64,000 nucleotides of DNA from positions 399,971-463,970 of the forward strand of contig NZ_JBNNWS010000001.1 of NCBI RefSeq assembly GCF_050281185.1, read 5' to 3'. The notes under the pieces were generated by a model, which ran no database searches, was not told the DNA's origin, and worked only from the letters and a program-made list of their open reading frames with translations. The position numbers and the translations under genes are program-made. This DNA comes from Heyndrickxia sp050281185 (GTDB taxonomy: Bacteria; Bacillota; Bacilli; Bacillales; Bacillaceae_C). Shown in pieces: positions 1 through 8,193 of this stretch. The stretch's first letter is position 1; each line of letters starts with the position of its first letter.

Positions 1-1
1 A

Positions 2-28
2 AAGTATGGATTTAAAGGTTTAAATTAA
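2..28 (+). CDS. modA: C-terminal end of molybdate-binding protein ModA (partial)
   Basis: The window opens in the last eight codons of an open frame reading KYGFKGLN followed by TAA. A KYGF ending is typical of the periplasmic-type molybdate-binding protein ModA. The stop lies 5 bp before modB, as expected in a modAB operon. Only the tail is visible, so the call rests mainly on context. Confidence 0.5.
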   Translation, partial: KYGFKGLN

Positions 29-33
29 TTCAG

Positions 34-690
34 ATGACAACAAGCTTTTGGTCACCGATCAGACTATCCATTGAAATAGCGTCTGTATCGTGTGTAATCG
101 TGTTAATTTTGGGATTAGTTTTAGGGAAGCTAATGGCAAATAAAAAATTTAAGGGCAGATCCCTTGTTGAGACAGTTTTCCTTTTGCCGTTAGTCTTACC
201 CCCTACTGTTGTGGGTTTCTTACTAATTATTATCTTTGGCCGGAATAGTCCTATAGGGCAATTAATCGAGTGGATTTTTAAACAACCGGTTATGTTTACT
301 TGGTGGGCTGCTGTTATTGCTTCAACGGTTGTCGCTTTTCCCCTTATGTATCAGTCATCAAAAACGGGATTTGAGGCAATTGATAGTGATATTGAGGATG
401 CGGCTCGTGTGGATGGGGCAAGTGAGTTCAAATTATTTATTTCTGTTTCTATCCCCCTTGCACTTAAATCAATTATTTCGGGGGGGATATTGAGCTTTGC
501 AAGAGCACTTGGTGAATTTGGAGCTACTTTAATGTTTGCAGGAAATATTCCTGAGAAAACTCAAACCACCCCTACAGCTATATACATAGCCATTGATTCA
601 GGAAATATGGACATGGCTTGGCTATGGGTGGGGAGTATGATAGTTATTTCATTTCTCATGTTGTTTTGTATACATTTAACAAAAAACTAA
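34..690 (+). CDS. modB: Molybdate ABC transporter permease ModB
   Basis: This 218-residue inner-membrane permease forms the channel of the molybdate ABC importer. It has about five hydrophobic segments, beginning near residues 12-32. LLPLVLPPTVVGF (about 50-62) is a typical ModB/CysT stretch. The loop that docks with the ATPase is EDAARVDGAS (about 121-130), followed by ARALGEFGATLMFAG, which strongly marks ModB. Length is normal for the family. The start follows the modA stop by 5 bp, and the upstream AAAGG is weak, so translation may be coupled. No modC follows: a hairpin and an unrelated short gene come next, so the ATPase is elsewhere or shared. Confidence 0.93.
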   Translation: MTTSFWSPIRLSIEIASVSCVIVLILGLVLGKLMANKKFKGRSLVETVFLLPLVLPPTVVGFLLIIIFGRNSPIGQLIEWIFKQPVMFTWWAAVIASTVVAFPLMYQSSKTGFEAIDSDIEDAARVDGASEFKLFISVSIPLALKSIISGGILSFARALGEFGATLMFAGNIPEKTQTTPTAIYIAIDSGNMDMAWLWVGSMIVISFLMLFCIHLTKN

Positions 691-697
691 AAAATTG

Positions 698-733
698 ATG
701 CCTGGACTCAAGTAAAAGGGTACAGGCATTTTT
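698..733 (+). terminator. Rho-independent terminator after modB
   Basis: ATGCCTG and CAGGCAT form a 7-bp stem around an 18-base loop, followed by a short T run, just after the modB stop. Confidence 0.6.
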
Positions 734-887
734 GGGGCAGAATTTTTCCATTCTAAAAATATCTGCTACAACATCCCATATACCTTATCAATCAAGGAAT
801 CGATGACTTTTCCTCCTACGAAATATTCATAAAAATTTTCCTACTACACAAAATAGTTTTATCCCTTTTAAGGAAGGAGGCATTCCC

Positions 888-1013
888 ATGACAAATAAAA
901 ATGATAACCGCCAACGAAAAAATAAATACCCAAACAATAAGCAAAGAGATACTGAGTTTTCTAAAGACGTTAATATTCGTAGTGAAATGACGAAGAAAGA
1001 AATGAAAAAATAA
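888..1013 (+). CDS. Very small basic hydrophilic protein (41 aa), unknown function
   Basis: An ATG preceded by AAGGAAGGAGG at ideal spacing opens a 41-codon frame. The product is almost entirely polar: rich in Lys, Asn, Arg and Gln, with one short acidic stretch (DTEFSKDVNIRSEM) and a KKEMKK end. There is no membrane segment or Cys. The strong ribosome binding site and the coding-like composition argue that it is real. Short basic proteins of this kind in Bacillaceae are often spore-core or sporulation proteins, but no named family is recognised here. It stands alone between the modB terminator and the bglA promoter. Confidence 0.55.
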   Translation: MTNKNDNRQRKNKYPNNKQRDTEFSKDVNIRSEMTKKEMKK

Positions 1014-1045
1014 AAAGCAAAGATTCTGTAAGAACTACCTCCAAA

Positions 1046-1074
1046 TTGACTTTACAAAAAAGAACTGTTAGATT
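1046..1074 (+). promoter_or_regulatory. Sigma-A promoter of bglA
   Basis: TTGACT, 17 bp, TAGATT. It lies about 30 bp upstream of the RAT-like leader and in the right place to start the bglA transcript. Confidence 0.55.
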
Positions 1075-1104
1075 TATTAGTAACTTTAAATATTTTATTT
1101 TTAA

Positions 1105-1132
1105 GGAATGTTACCGATAGGGCATAACCTGA
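1105..1132 (+). promoter_or_regulatory. RAT-like antiterminator target in the bglA leader
   Basis: GGAATGTTACCGATAGGGCA then TAACCTGA resembles the LicT target GGATTGTTACTG...CAGGCAAAACCT seen twice downstream in this locus. It overlaps the 5' arm of the following terminator in the same way. It is shorter and lacks the GGCAAA segment, so it is a degenerate or differently structured site. Confidence 0.5.
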
Positions 1133-1182
1133 TCTAATTTGTTTACACTACAGCTGTGTACAAATTGGCTCAGGTTTTTTTG
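1128..1182 (+). terminator. Leader terminator upstream of bglA
   Basis: CCTGA...TAATTTG...TTACAC pairs with GTGTA...CAAATTG...TCAGG and is followed by a T-rich run. It sits 208 bp before the bglA start, not after a gene. This is the layout of an antitermination-controlled leader. The rest of the leader (1183-1389) holds no convincing gene. Confidence 0.8.
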
Positions 1183-1389
1183 TTTTTTGGATTTGTTAAA
1201 ACAATGCTGGTGTTTTTGATACACTCTTGTGAGTTGCTTTCAGCTAGGTATACTTCGTATAGAAATCGCTTCAAGCGTGCCCTCAAAGATCATTTAATCA
1301 ACATCATCACTAACAAATCCTTTTTTACCATAGGAGGATTTTAATTTTCATAGTCTTTCTATCTATTAATTAAAAAAGGAGTTTTTACT

Positions 1390-2829
1390 ATGTCAAATTA
1401 CACATTTCCAGAACATTTTTTATGGGGCGGAGCAATTGCTGCCAATCAAGCTGAAGGGGCGTATTTGGAAGATGGTAAAGGATTAACGATTGTCGATCTA
1501 TTACCAACCGGAGATAAGAGAAGAGATATTATGAAAGGAAATGTTCCTTCCCTCATGCCTCTTGAAGATGAATTTTATCCATCTCATGAAGCCATTGACT
1601 TCTATCACCGTTATAAAGAGGACATTGCATTATTTGCTGAAATGGGTTTTAAAGCACTCCGTGTTTCTATTGCTTGGGCTCGCATTTTTCCAGCAGGAGA
1701 CGATGAAGCACCAAATGAAAATGGATTGAAGTTTTATGATCATTTATTTGATGAATTAATCAAAAATGGTATTCAGCCGGTCGTAACTCTTGCACATTTT
1801 GATGTACCTGTAAATTTAATTGAGAAATACGGAAGCTGGAGAAATCGCAAGCTTGTCAATCTATTTGAAAGATACGCAAAAACAGTCTTTTCTCGTTATA
1901 AAGAAAAAGTAAAATACTGGATGACCTTTAACGAGATTAATATGCTTCTTCATTTACCATTCTTAGGTGCGGGTCTTGCCTTTGAAGATGGGGAAAACAA
2001 AAAACAAATTCAATATCAAGCAGCACACCATCAGCTTGTAGCTAGTGCATTAGCTGTAAAAGCATGTCACGAAATAATTCCAGATGCCAAAATTGGCTGT
2101 ATGCTGGCTGCCGGTACTTTCTATCCTTATACATGTAATCCAAATGATGTTTTCCAAGCAATGGAGAAAGATCGTGAATCTTACTTCTTTATTGACGTAC
2201 AATCACGTGGAGAATATCCAGGATATGCGAAGCGCTTCTTTAAAGATCATCAATTAACAATTGAGATGGAACCAGAAGATGAAAAGATTTTAAAAAATCA
2301 TACGGTAGATTATATCGGTTTCAGCTATTATTCAAGTCGAACAACGAGTACAGATCCGGAAGTAATCAAAAATATAACAAGCGGTAATGTGTTCGGCTCA
2401 GTTTCAAATCCTTATGCAGCAAAGTCTGAATGGGGATGGACAATTGATCCGAAAGGGTTTCGGATCACTGCAAACCAATTATATGACCGTTATCAAAAAC
2501 CATTGTTTGTTGTAGAAAATGGACTTGGTGCGATAGATGAAGTAACTACTCAAGAAGAAATCAACGACGATTATAGAATCGACTACTTAAAACAACATGT
2601 TATAGAAATGGGTGAAGCGATTCAAGACGGTGTTGAAATTATTGGCTATACTAGCTGGGGTCCTATCGACATTGTTAGTGCTTCCTCTGGCGAAATGAAA
2701 AAACGTTATGGTTACATTTACGTTGATAGAGATAATGATGGAAAAGGAACGTTAAAAAGAATCAATAAGAAAAGCTTCAATTGGTATAAAAACGTTATTG
2801 AATCTAACGGAGAAAATTTAGGAGAATAA
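1390..2829 (+). CDS. bglA: 6-phospho-beta-glucosidase, glycoside hydrolase family 1
   Basis: A cytoplasmic GH1 enzyme that hydrolyses phosphorylated beta-glucosides (such as phosphorylated salicin, arbutin or cellobiose) delivered by a PTS. It has 479 residues, the usual length. The general acid/base is Glu182 in TFNEIN and the nucleophile is Glu376 in VVENGLGA. The N-terminal FLWGGAIAANQAEGA is the family signature. Near 430-442 the Ser...Lys-x-Tyr pattern (SASSGEMKKRYGY) is the phosphate-binding signature that separates 6-phospho-glycosidases from plain glucosidases. AAAAAAGGAG precedes the ATG. The neighbouring licT and bglP, plus the leader terminator, support a substrate-inducible aryl-beta-glucoside role. 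Confidence 0.95.
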   Translation: MSNYTFPEHFLWGGAIAANQAEGAYLEDGKGLTIVDLLPTGDKRRDIMKGNVPSLMPLEDEFYPSHEAIDFYHRYKEDIALFAEMGFKALRVSIAWARIFPAGDDEAPNENGLKFYDHLFDELIKNGIQPVVTLAHFDVPVNLIEKYGSWRNRKLVNLFERYAKTVFSRYKEKVKYWMTFNEINMLLHLPFLGAGLAFEDGENKKQIQYQAAHHQLVASALAVKACHEIIPDAKIGCMLAAGTFYPYTCNPNDVFQAMEKDRESYFFIDVQSRGEYPGYAKRFFKDHQLTIEMEPEDEKILKNHTVDYIGFSYYSSRTTSTDPEVIKNITSGNVFGSVSNPYAAKSEWGWTIDPKGFRITANQLYDRYQKPLFVVENGLGAIDEVTTQEEINDDYRIDYLKQHVIEMGEAIQDGVEIIGYTSWGPIDIVSASSGEMKKRYGYIYVDRDNDGKGTLKRINKKSFNWYKNVIESNGENLGE

Positions 2830-2840
2830 TGAATTTTCAA

Positions 2841-2866
2841 AAGCGGATATTTAATCATTTCCGCTT
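2841..2866 (+). terminator. Possible terminator after bglA
   Basis: AAGCGGA and TCCGCTT form a 7-bp stem 12 bp after the bglA stop. The T run is poor. Confidence 0.5.
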
Positions 2867-2914
2867 CTTATATCTTTCATTTTACAACTATTATTTAAGA
2901 ATATAGATGTTAAG

Positions 2915-2952
2915 ATGAAAGCGTTGACAGACTATTATAGTAAATATATACT
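2915..2952 (+). promoter_or_regulatory. licT promoter overlapped by a CcpA (cre) site
   Basis: TTGACA (2924-2929), 17 bp, TATACT (2947-2952) is a near-perfect sigma-A promoter. ATGAAAGCGTTGACA (2915-2929) fits the cre consensus with one mismatch and covers the -35 box. Bound CcpA would therefore block RNA polymerase: carbon catabolite repression. Confidence 0.8.
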
Positions 2953-2978
2953 AAGATTAAAATATATCATTGTAATTA

Positions 2979-3008
2979 GGATTGTTACTGATTATGCAGG
3001 CAAAACCT
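2979..3008 (+). promoter_or_regulatory. RAT: LicT-type antiterminator RNA target
   Basis: GGATTGTTACTG...TGCAGGCAAAACC matches the known LicT/SacY ribonucleic antiterminator motif. Its 3' end is also the 5' arm of the following terminator, so forming one hairpin excludes the other. Confidence 0.88.
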
Positions 3009-3070
3009 AAGTCACTATTTTTTCAGATCATAAGTGGTCTTATTTAATTGTGGCTTAGGTTATTTATTTT
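3004..3070 (+). terminator. Leader terminator upstream of licT
   Basis: AACCTAAGTCAC pairs with GTGGCTTAGGTT and is followed by a T-rich tail. It lies about 90 bp before the licT start and is controlled by the overlapping RAT. Confidence 0.85.
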
Positions 3071-3173
3071 ATTTAGATATTCTCTAACATAGGGATGCCA
3101 CCCATCTAACCAAATTTCGATATCAAACTATTGATCGAATTCATAGAAACCGACAGAAAGGATGCAAAGTAAC

Positions 3174-4004
3174 TTGAAAATTGCAAAAGTCATTAATAAT
3201 AATGTCATTAGTGTTTTACAAGCAGATGGTTCGGAATTGGTTATTATGGGAAGGGGAATTGCTTTTCAGAAAAAAATAGGTGAAGAAGTAGATCAGGAGA
3301 AGATCGAAAAAGTCTTTGCCTTAAAAAATAAACAAACATCCGATAATTTTAAAATGCTGCTTCGTGAAGTTCCTATTGAACTTATGGCTGTCGTTGAAGA
3401 TATTATCAATTACACCAAAACGAATTTGGGTAAAAAGTTAAACGAAAACATTTATGTTTCTTTAACAGACCATCTCAATTTCGCCATGGAACGTTTCCAA
3501 AAAGGAGCAGAAATTAAAAATGCATTATTATGGGAAATAAAGCAGCTATATAGAGAAGAATTTTTAATCGGCTTAAAAGCATTAGAGCAAATAAATCAAA
3601 AGTTTCATATTGACCTTCCTGAAGATGAAGCAGGGTTTATCGCCATTCATATCATTAATGCGGAAATGAATGAAAATGTTGCAACCACATTGAATATTAC
3701 GAAGTTCATTCAACAGATCATTAATATTGTAAAGTATCATTTCAATGTAGAATTTGAAGAGGACTCATTAAACTATTTTCGCTTTATTACCCATTTAAAG
3801 TTTTTCGCCCAACGCATTTTTATAGGAACACATTATGATAATGATGATGATTATTTATATATTATGATAAAACAAAAACATAAAGAGGCAGCAAAGTGTA
3901 CTGAAAAGATTAAGGATTATATTAAACATACGTATAACCACGTTTTAACAAATGAAGAAATGCTTTATTTAACGATTCATATTGAACGGGTCGTAAATAG
4001 ATAA
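3174..4004 (+). CDS. licT: BglG/LicT family transcriptional antiterminator
   Basis: This RNA-binding protein stabilises the RAT hairpin and so prevents early termination of beta-glucoside genes. The first ~55 residues are the CAT RNA-binding domain (KIAKVINNNVISVL, GRGIAFQKK). Two PRD domains follow. Conserved PTS-phosphorylatable histidines are visible: His100 in SLTDHLNFA, another in AIHIINAE, then THLKFF and TIHIERV in PRD2. Length is standard at 276 residues with the TTG start. TTG was chosen because it gives the family-typical MKIAKV start at about 11 nt from AAAGGA; the ATG at 3162 is jammed against that site. The gene has its own RAT, so it is autoregulated. Confidence 0.93.
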   Translation: MKIAKVINNNVISVLQADGSELVIMGRGIAFQKKIGEEVDQEKIEKVFALKNKQTSDNFKMLLREVPIELMAVVEDIINYTKTNLGKKLNENIYVSLTDHLNFAMERFQKGAEIKNALLWEIKQLYREEFLIGLKALEQINQKFHIDLPEDEAGFIAIHIINAEMNENVATTLNITKFIQQIINIVKYHFNVEFEEDSLNYFRFITHLKFFAQRIFIGTHYDNDDDYLYIMIKQKHKEAAKCTEKIKDYIKHTYNHVLTNEEMLYLTIHIERVVNR

Positions 4005-4063
4005 GTGAATATCTTTTATTTTTACAAAAAAGTAGACAATATACATTACTTAAAAAATTCCGA

Positions 4064-4101
4064 ATGATAGCGTTGACAAAATAATCATCTCAATATACAC
4101 T
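4064..4101 (+). promoter_or_regulatory. bglP promoter overlapped by a CcpA (cre) site
   Basis: TTGACA (4073-4078), 17 bp, TACACT (4096-4101). ATGATAGCGTTGACA (4064-4078) resembles cre and overlaps the -35 box exactly as in the licT promoter. Confidence 0.72.
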
Positions 4102-4133
4102 AACGTTATATAAATATAATAACTTTCAATCTA

Positions 4134-4163
4134 GGATTGTTACTGATTATGCAGGCAAAACCT
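4134..4163 (+). promoter_or_regulatory. RAT: second LicT target, in the bglP leader
   Basis: The 30-base core is the same as the licT RAT: GGATTGTTACTG, then ATTATGCAGGCAAAACCT. LicT should therefore control both genes. Confidence 0.88.
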
Positions 4164-4222
4164 AAGTCTTGAAAAATAGTTGAACAGAACTGTCTACTAT
4201 TTTCTATGGCTTAGGTTTTTTT
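4159..4222 (+). terminator. Leader terminator upstream of bglP
   Basis: AACCTAAG pairs with CTTAGGTT, with an inner ATAGT/ACTAT stem, then a run of T. It overlaps the 3' end of the RAT. Confidence 0.88.
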
Positions 4223-4254
4223 GTTTGCTAAATACAAAACTCGGAGGTATTGGA

Positions 4255-6111
4255 ATGAGCTATGAAAAATTAGCCAAAGAAATATTAGAGCTAGTCGGTG
4301 GAGAGAAGAACGTTATATCGCTCGTCCATTGTGCAACACGATTACGTTTTGTATTAAAAGACGATTCAAAAGCAAACAAAGGAAAATTAGAAAATACTGA
4401 AGGTGTCATCACAGTTAAAGAAAGTGGAGGACAATTCCAGGTAGTTATCGGAAATACCGTTCCCGAAGTGTACAATGCATTTGGAAAAATATCAAATCTA
4501 TTAAACGATTCAAAAAAAGCAGATGCTTCAAATGAAGGAAGAAAAGGAAATATCTTTGGACGTGCCGTAGATGTAATCTCAAGTATATTTGCTCCATTAC
4601 TCGGTGCAATGGCTGGAGCAGGGATATTAAAAGGCTTGTTACTCATAGCAACTAATTTAGGTTGGCTGGATACATCAGAAACCACTTATACTATTTTAGC
4701 AGCGACTGCTGATAGTTTGTTTTATTTCTTGCCATTGTTATTAGCGGTAACAACTGCTAGGAAATTTGAAGGAAATGTATTTACTGCATTAACAATTGCA
4801 GGTGCACTACTTTATCCTTCTATCATTGCTCTCAAGACTGAGGGTGTGGCAACAACATTTTTGGGAATTCCTGTAACAATGATGAGTTATTCGTCAACTG
4901 TTATTCCGATTATTTTATCTGTTATTGTAATGAGCAAACTTGAAAAGATATGTAATCGTTTCATCCACGAAAGTGTTAAAAATTTCTTAACACCATTGAT
5001 TTCTCTTGTTGTCATGGTTCCTCTGACCTTAATTGTATTTGGACCGATTGGAGTCAATGTGGGCAACTGGATTGCAACTGCCATTCTCTCAGCATTTGCT
5101 TTTAATCCTATGATAGCGGGTGCTATTCTAGGTGCTAGTTGGCAATTACTTGTTATCTTTGGTGTTCACTGGGGATTGATTCCAGTTTTTATCAATAACA
5201 TTGCTGTAAACGGCAGAGATGGGATCAAGCCAGCAGCAACAGCATCAGTATTTGCACAAACAGGTGCAACTTTTGGAGTTTTTCTTAAAACCAAAAACAA
5301 AAAGCTAAAAGCATTAGCAGGTTCTGCTACCATTACTGCTCTATTTGGTATTACTGAACCAGCCGTATATGGCGTAACATTACGACTAAAACGTCCATTT
5401 ATTGCGGGTATTATCGGCGGTGCAATTGGTGGTGCAATTATTGGTCAAGCAGGTACACAAGCATTTGCTTCTGGTGCACCTGGACTTCTAACACTGCCAA
5501 TTTTCTACGGACCTGGTGGTCAAGGATTTACTGGGCTCATAATTGGTATCGTAGTAGCATTTGTAGTCTCAGCTGTATTAACTTATATTTTAGGATTTGA
5601 AGATCCTGTTGAGATAGATGAACCTACAAAAGTTTCAAAAGATGCTAATGAAAAATCTGACGAAGAAATATTAAGTCCACTAGAAGGAACTGTAATTGCA
5701 CTTTCTAAAGTTCCAGATCCAGCATTTGCATCGGAAGCAATGGGGAAAGGTATTGCTATTGAACCAACTTCCGGGAGAGTAGTATCACCTATAAATGGAA
5801 CTGTAACAGTGGCTTTCAAAACAAAACACGCGATTGGCCTTGTTTCAGAAAGTGGAGCAGAAATTTTAATACATGTTGGTATTGATACGGTTCAATTAGA
5901 TGGTAAATATTTCACTTTTCACATCAAACAGGGGGATCAAGTAAAAGCTGGCGACCTTCTTGTTGAATTTGATATTGATCAAATTAAAGAAGCAGGTTAC
6001 CAAATTGTTACACCAATCATTGTGACAAATACCTCTAATTATAAAGAGATTACAGCTACTAAGAAAGAATCTGTAAGTGAACAAGAAAAATTACTTAGCC
6101 TAGATATATAA
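4255..6111 (+). CDS. bglP: Beta-glucoside-specific PTS transporter, EIIBCA
   Basis: A membrane permease that imports and phosphorylates beta-glucosides, passing the product to the nearby 6-phospho-beta-glucosidase. Domain order is EIIB (about 1-90, phospho-Cys26 in LVHCATRLRF), a hydrophobic EIIC (about 100-460, with ITEPAVYG), and EIIA (about 480-618, phospho-His540 in EILIHVGID). The 618-residue length fits a full BCA protein. The ATG at 4255 follows CGGAGGT and starts at the usual MSYEKLAKEIL. The frame stays open upstream into the leader terminator, so a longer product is unlikely. Like other BglP proteins it probably also phosphorylates and inactivates LicT when no substrate is present. 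Confidence 0.95.
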   Translation: MSYEKLAKEILELVGGEKNVISLVHCATRLRFVLKDDSKANKGKLENTEGVITVKESGGQFQVVIGNTVPEVYNAFGKISNLLNDSKKADASNEGRKGNIFGRAVDVISSIFAPLLGAMAGAGILKGLLLIATNLGWLDTSETTYTILAATADSLFYFLPLLLAVTTARKFEGNVFTALTIAGALLYPSIIALKTEGVATTFLGIPVTMMSYSSTVIPIILSVIVMSKLEKICNRFIHESVKNFLTPLISLVVMVPLTLIVFGPIGVNVGNWIATAILSAFAFNPMIAGAILGASWQLLVIFGVHWGLIPVFINNIAVNGRDGIKPAATASVFAQTGATFGVFLKTKNKKLKALAGSATITALFGITEPAVYGVTLRLKRPFIAGIIGGAIGGAIIGQAGTQAFASGAPGLLTLPIFYGPGGQGFTGLIIGIVVAFVVSAVLTYILGFEDPVEIDEPTKVSKDANEKSDEEILSPLEGTVIALSKVPDPAFASEAMGKGIAIEPTSGRVVSPINGTVTVAFKTKHAIGLVSESGAEILIHVGIDTVQLDGKYFTFHIKQGDQVKAGDLLVEFDIDQIKEAGYQIVTPIIVTNTSNYKEITATKKESVSEQEKLLSLDI

Positions 6112-6116
6112 AATTT

Positions 6117-6146
6117 ACACCGCCTATAAAAATGGCGGTGTTTTTT
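6117..6146 (+). terminator. Terminator after bglP
   Basis: ACACCGCC and GGCGGTGT form an 8-bp stem followed by TTTTT, 6 bp after the stop. Confidence 0.92.
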
Positions 6147-6345
6147 AGATTTTCCCCTTTCAAAAATAGACACTAAAGTCCTTTACCAGGCAAAAAAGTG
6201 GATGGTAATTTTCCTTAGCAATTGGATGGTCCATTTCACTATATAGTCATTTATTATTTGTTATAAAGATGAACAATTTTACATTTAGGCAGGAGTAATT
6301 TATTCATCTTCGCTAATTAATAGAATGATATATGGGGATGATGAA

Positions 6346-6504
6346 ATGACGCAATATTTAATAGAAGTAATTGGTGTACTGATCATTGTGATCGTTTTTC
6401 CCGGAGTGATTCTAATGTATGAAATGCTTAAAATGTTTCCTTCAGACTCAACAAAAGTAATTGATCCGCCCCCTGCCAAAAAGGATCAATCAGCTGTTAT
6501 TTAG
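6346..6504 (+). CDS. Small single-pass membrane protein (52 aa), unknown
   Basis: This short frame encodes one clear transmembrane helix near residues 4-25 (LIEVIGVLIIVIVFPGVILM). A short polar tail with a Pro-rich VIDPPPAKKD stretch follows. GGGGA lies upstream at acceptable spacing. A nearer ATG-ATG pair in another frame stops at once. The helix plus charged tail is the usual form of small membrane-tethered accessory proteins. No family is recognised, and the neighbours (bglP and a MocR gene) give no clue. Confidence 0.5.
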   Translation: MTQYLIEVIGVLIIVIVFPGVILMYEMLKMFPSDSTKVIDPPPAKKDQSAVI

Positions 6505-6529
6505 AGATAATATTACATGGAGCTTCCCG

Positions 6530-6570
6530 ATTTCCAAGTCAATTATGATATGAGTAATTGACTTGGAAAT
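6530..6570. terminator. Long perfect inverted repeat between convergent genes
   Basis: A 16-bp perfect stem (core TTTCCAAGTCAATTA and its complement) with an 8-9 base loop, between the small membrane gene and the MocR gene, which point at each other. There is no T run, so it may act as a barrier or RNA-end stabiliser. Confidence 0.5.
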
Positions 6571-6614
6571 TGCAAAGGCTTAACTTAAAAATCTATTAAA
6601 TGTTTCTTTCTACT

Positions 6615-8048
6615 TCAATGAAGCATTTCTACTGCATTCGCTAAACGTTTAATTCCCTCAAGTATTTTCTCTTCGTTCACTCTTGCAAAAGTAAGGCGGA
6701 TAAAACCTTTTTCTGTACCAAGAGTAGTTCCTGGTGCAAATATCACCCCTGCTTTTATTGATTGTTCTAAAAGCTGAAGTTCATTAAATTCATTCTTAAA
6801 CTTGCACCACAAATGAATCCCTCCTAAGGGAGTAAAGCATTCAACATGATCACCAAAATATTTATGAATCTCATTCAATATCAAGTCTCGTCTCTTTTTC
6901 AACTGCAGCTTCAATAATGGCAGGTGCTCGTCGAAATAATTTGAGCTTAAAAACTCATTTCCTATCCACTGTGAAACTGTTGAATGGCCAAAATCAAATT
7001 GTTGTTTGGCATCAGCTAACCTTTCAATTACTGAAGTGGGTCCAATAATCCAGCCTATTCTCAATCCAGGTGCAGCAATTTTTGATAGCGAACTGATATA
7101 TAAAACATTTCCGTTTGTATCCATAGATTTTAATGTTGAAACATCATCCTCAATAAAAGAAGTTAAACTGTAAGGATCATCCTCAATAACCGGAATTCCG
7201 AATTTAGATGAAAGATCCAGTATTCTTTTTCTTTGCTGGTAAGGAAGTAAGGTTCCAGTTGGATTTTGAAAAATAGGATTTAAAAAAAGCATCTTGATTC
7301 GATGTTTTCTATGTAAGTCAATCAAATCATCTGGATTAATGCCTTTTTTTCCAACAGATAAATAAAAAACTTTTAAACCTGCCGTTTTAAAAATAGGCAA
7401 ACTAAAACTATAAGAGGGATTTTCAATGGCTACTGCATCTCCAGGCTTCAATAAGCATTGAACGACAAGCTGTAAAGCCTGCTGAGCTCCAGAAGTAATA
7501 AGAACAGAGTCAGGATTTGTTTCTATATTTCGATAGTCTCTAACATGGTTGACAATTGTTTTACGAAGATCAATATTTCCTTGTGGATGATCATAACCTA
7601 AATATCCAGTAAATTCTTTAGTAGAAATGGTCTTCCGTATAAATTCATTAGGAAATAAATCCTCCGACAATTCGCCACTGGCAAGATTAATTAAATGATC
7701 TTCTTCCATTTCTTTCCGCAGACGCTGTATGACTGGGATGTTTGGCAAAAAAGTTCCCGCCTCAATATACCTGTTCCAACTAGGGATACGCTTTTTAGTA
7801 AGGCCCCAAATATCCCTGCTTATTATCGTACCGCTTCCCTTCTTCCGGTCGACCAATCCATTTGCTTCTAGCTCTGAATAAGTCGCCACTATAGTACTGC
7901 GATTCACTCCATATTTACTTGCTAAACTTCTTTCAGAAGGAAGGGGTTTATCCAGCGGAAACGTACCATTTGCAATTCCATTTTCTATATATTCAGCAAT
8001 TTGTTTATAAATTGCTTTTTTTAACTTTCTATCCGGCATCCAATCCAT
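6615..8048 (-). CDS. MocR/GabR-like transcriptional regulator (GntR HTH + aminotransferase fold)
   Basis: A PLP-binding regulator of the MocR subfamily. Residues about 10-80 form a GntR-type winged helix (LPSERSLASKYGVNRSTI). From about 110 to the end runs a class-I aminotransferase-like domain. YISSLSKIAAPGLRIGWI contains the Lys expected to bind pyridoxal phosphate, and VLITSGAQQAL is the usual cofactor loop. The 477-residue length is standard. Relatives control GABA, vitamin B6 or amino-acid genes, but the target is unknown. Both neighbours point the same way or towards it, so the regulon lies elsewhere, or the gene mainly controls itself through the inverted repeat upstream. Confidence 0.88.
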   Translation of the reverse strand: MDWMPDRKLKKAIYKQIAEYIENGIANGTFPLDKPLPSERSLASKYGVNRSTIVATYSELEANGLVDRKKGSGTIISRDIWGLTKKRIPSWNRYIEAGTFLPNIPVIQRLRKEMEEDHLINLASGELSEDLFPNEFIRKTISTKEFTGYLGYDHPQGNIDLRKTIVNHVRDYRNIETNPDSVLITSGAQQALQLVVQCLLKPGDAVAIENPSYSFSLPIFKTAGLKVFYLSVGKKGINPDDLIDLHRKHRIKMLFLNPIFQNPTGTLLPYQQRKRILDLSSKFGIPVIEDDPYSLTSFIEDDVSTLKSMDTNGNVLYISSLSKIAAPGLRIGWIIGPTSVIERLADAKQQFDFGHSTVSQWIGNEFLSSNYFDEHLPLLKLQLKKRRDLILNEIHKYFGDHVECFTPLGGIHLWCKFKNEFNELQLLEQSIKAGVIFAPGTTLGTEKGFIRLTFARVNEEKILEGIKRLANAVEMLH

Positions 8049-8102
8049 TTATAAACAATCCTTTATCTAAAAAATAGATATGACAAGAGATTCACTTTTT
8101 GT

Positions 8103-8126
8103 GTTACAACTACTTATCATTGTAAC
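8103..8126 (-). promoter_or_regulatory. Inverted repeat upstream of the MocR gene, candidate operator
   Basis: GTTACAA, 10 bp, TTGTAAC is a perfect 7-bp dyad 55-78 bp before the start. This is a likely autoregulatory site; which protein binds is inferred. Confidence 0.4.
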
Positions 8127-8193
8127 TAATAGAATGATCTTAGCAAGGAATCATATAGTTGATTGAAAAATCCATCTAAATATTCCTTTCTGA

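Noticed and set aside
1156..1344. A 62-codon plus-strand frame upstream of bglA
   Set aside because: It begins inside the leader terminator, has no ribosome site and reads like translated leader RNA.
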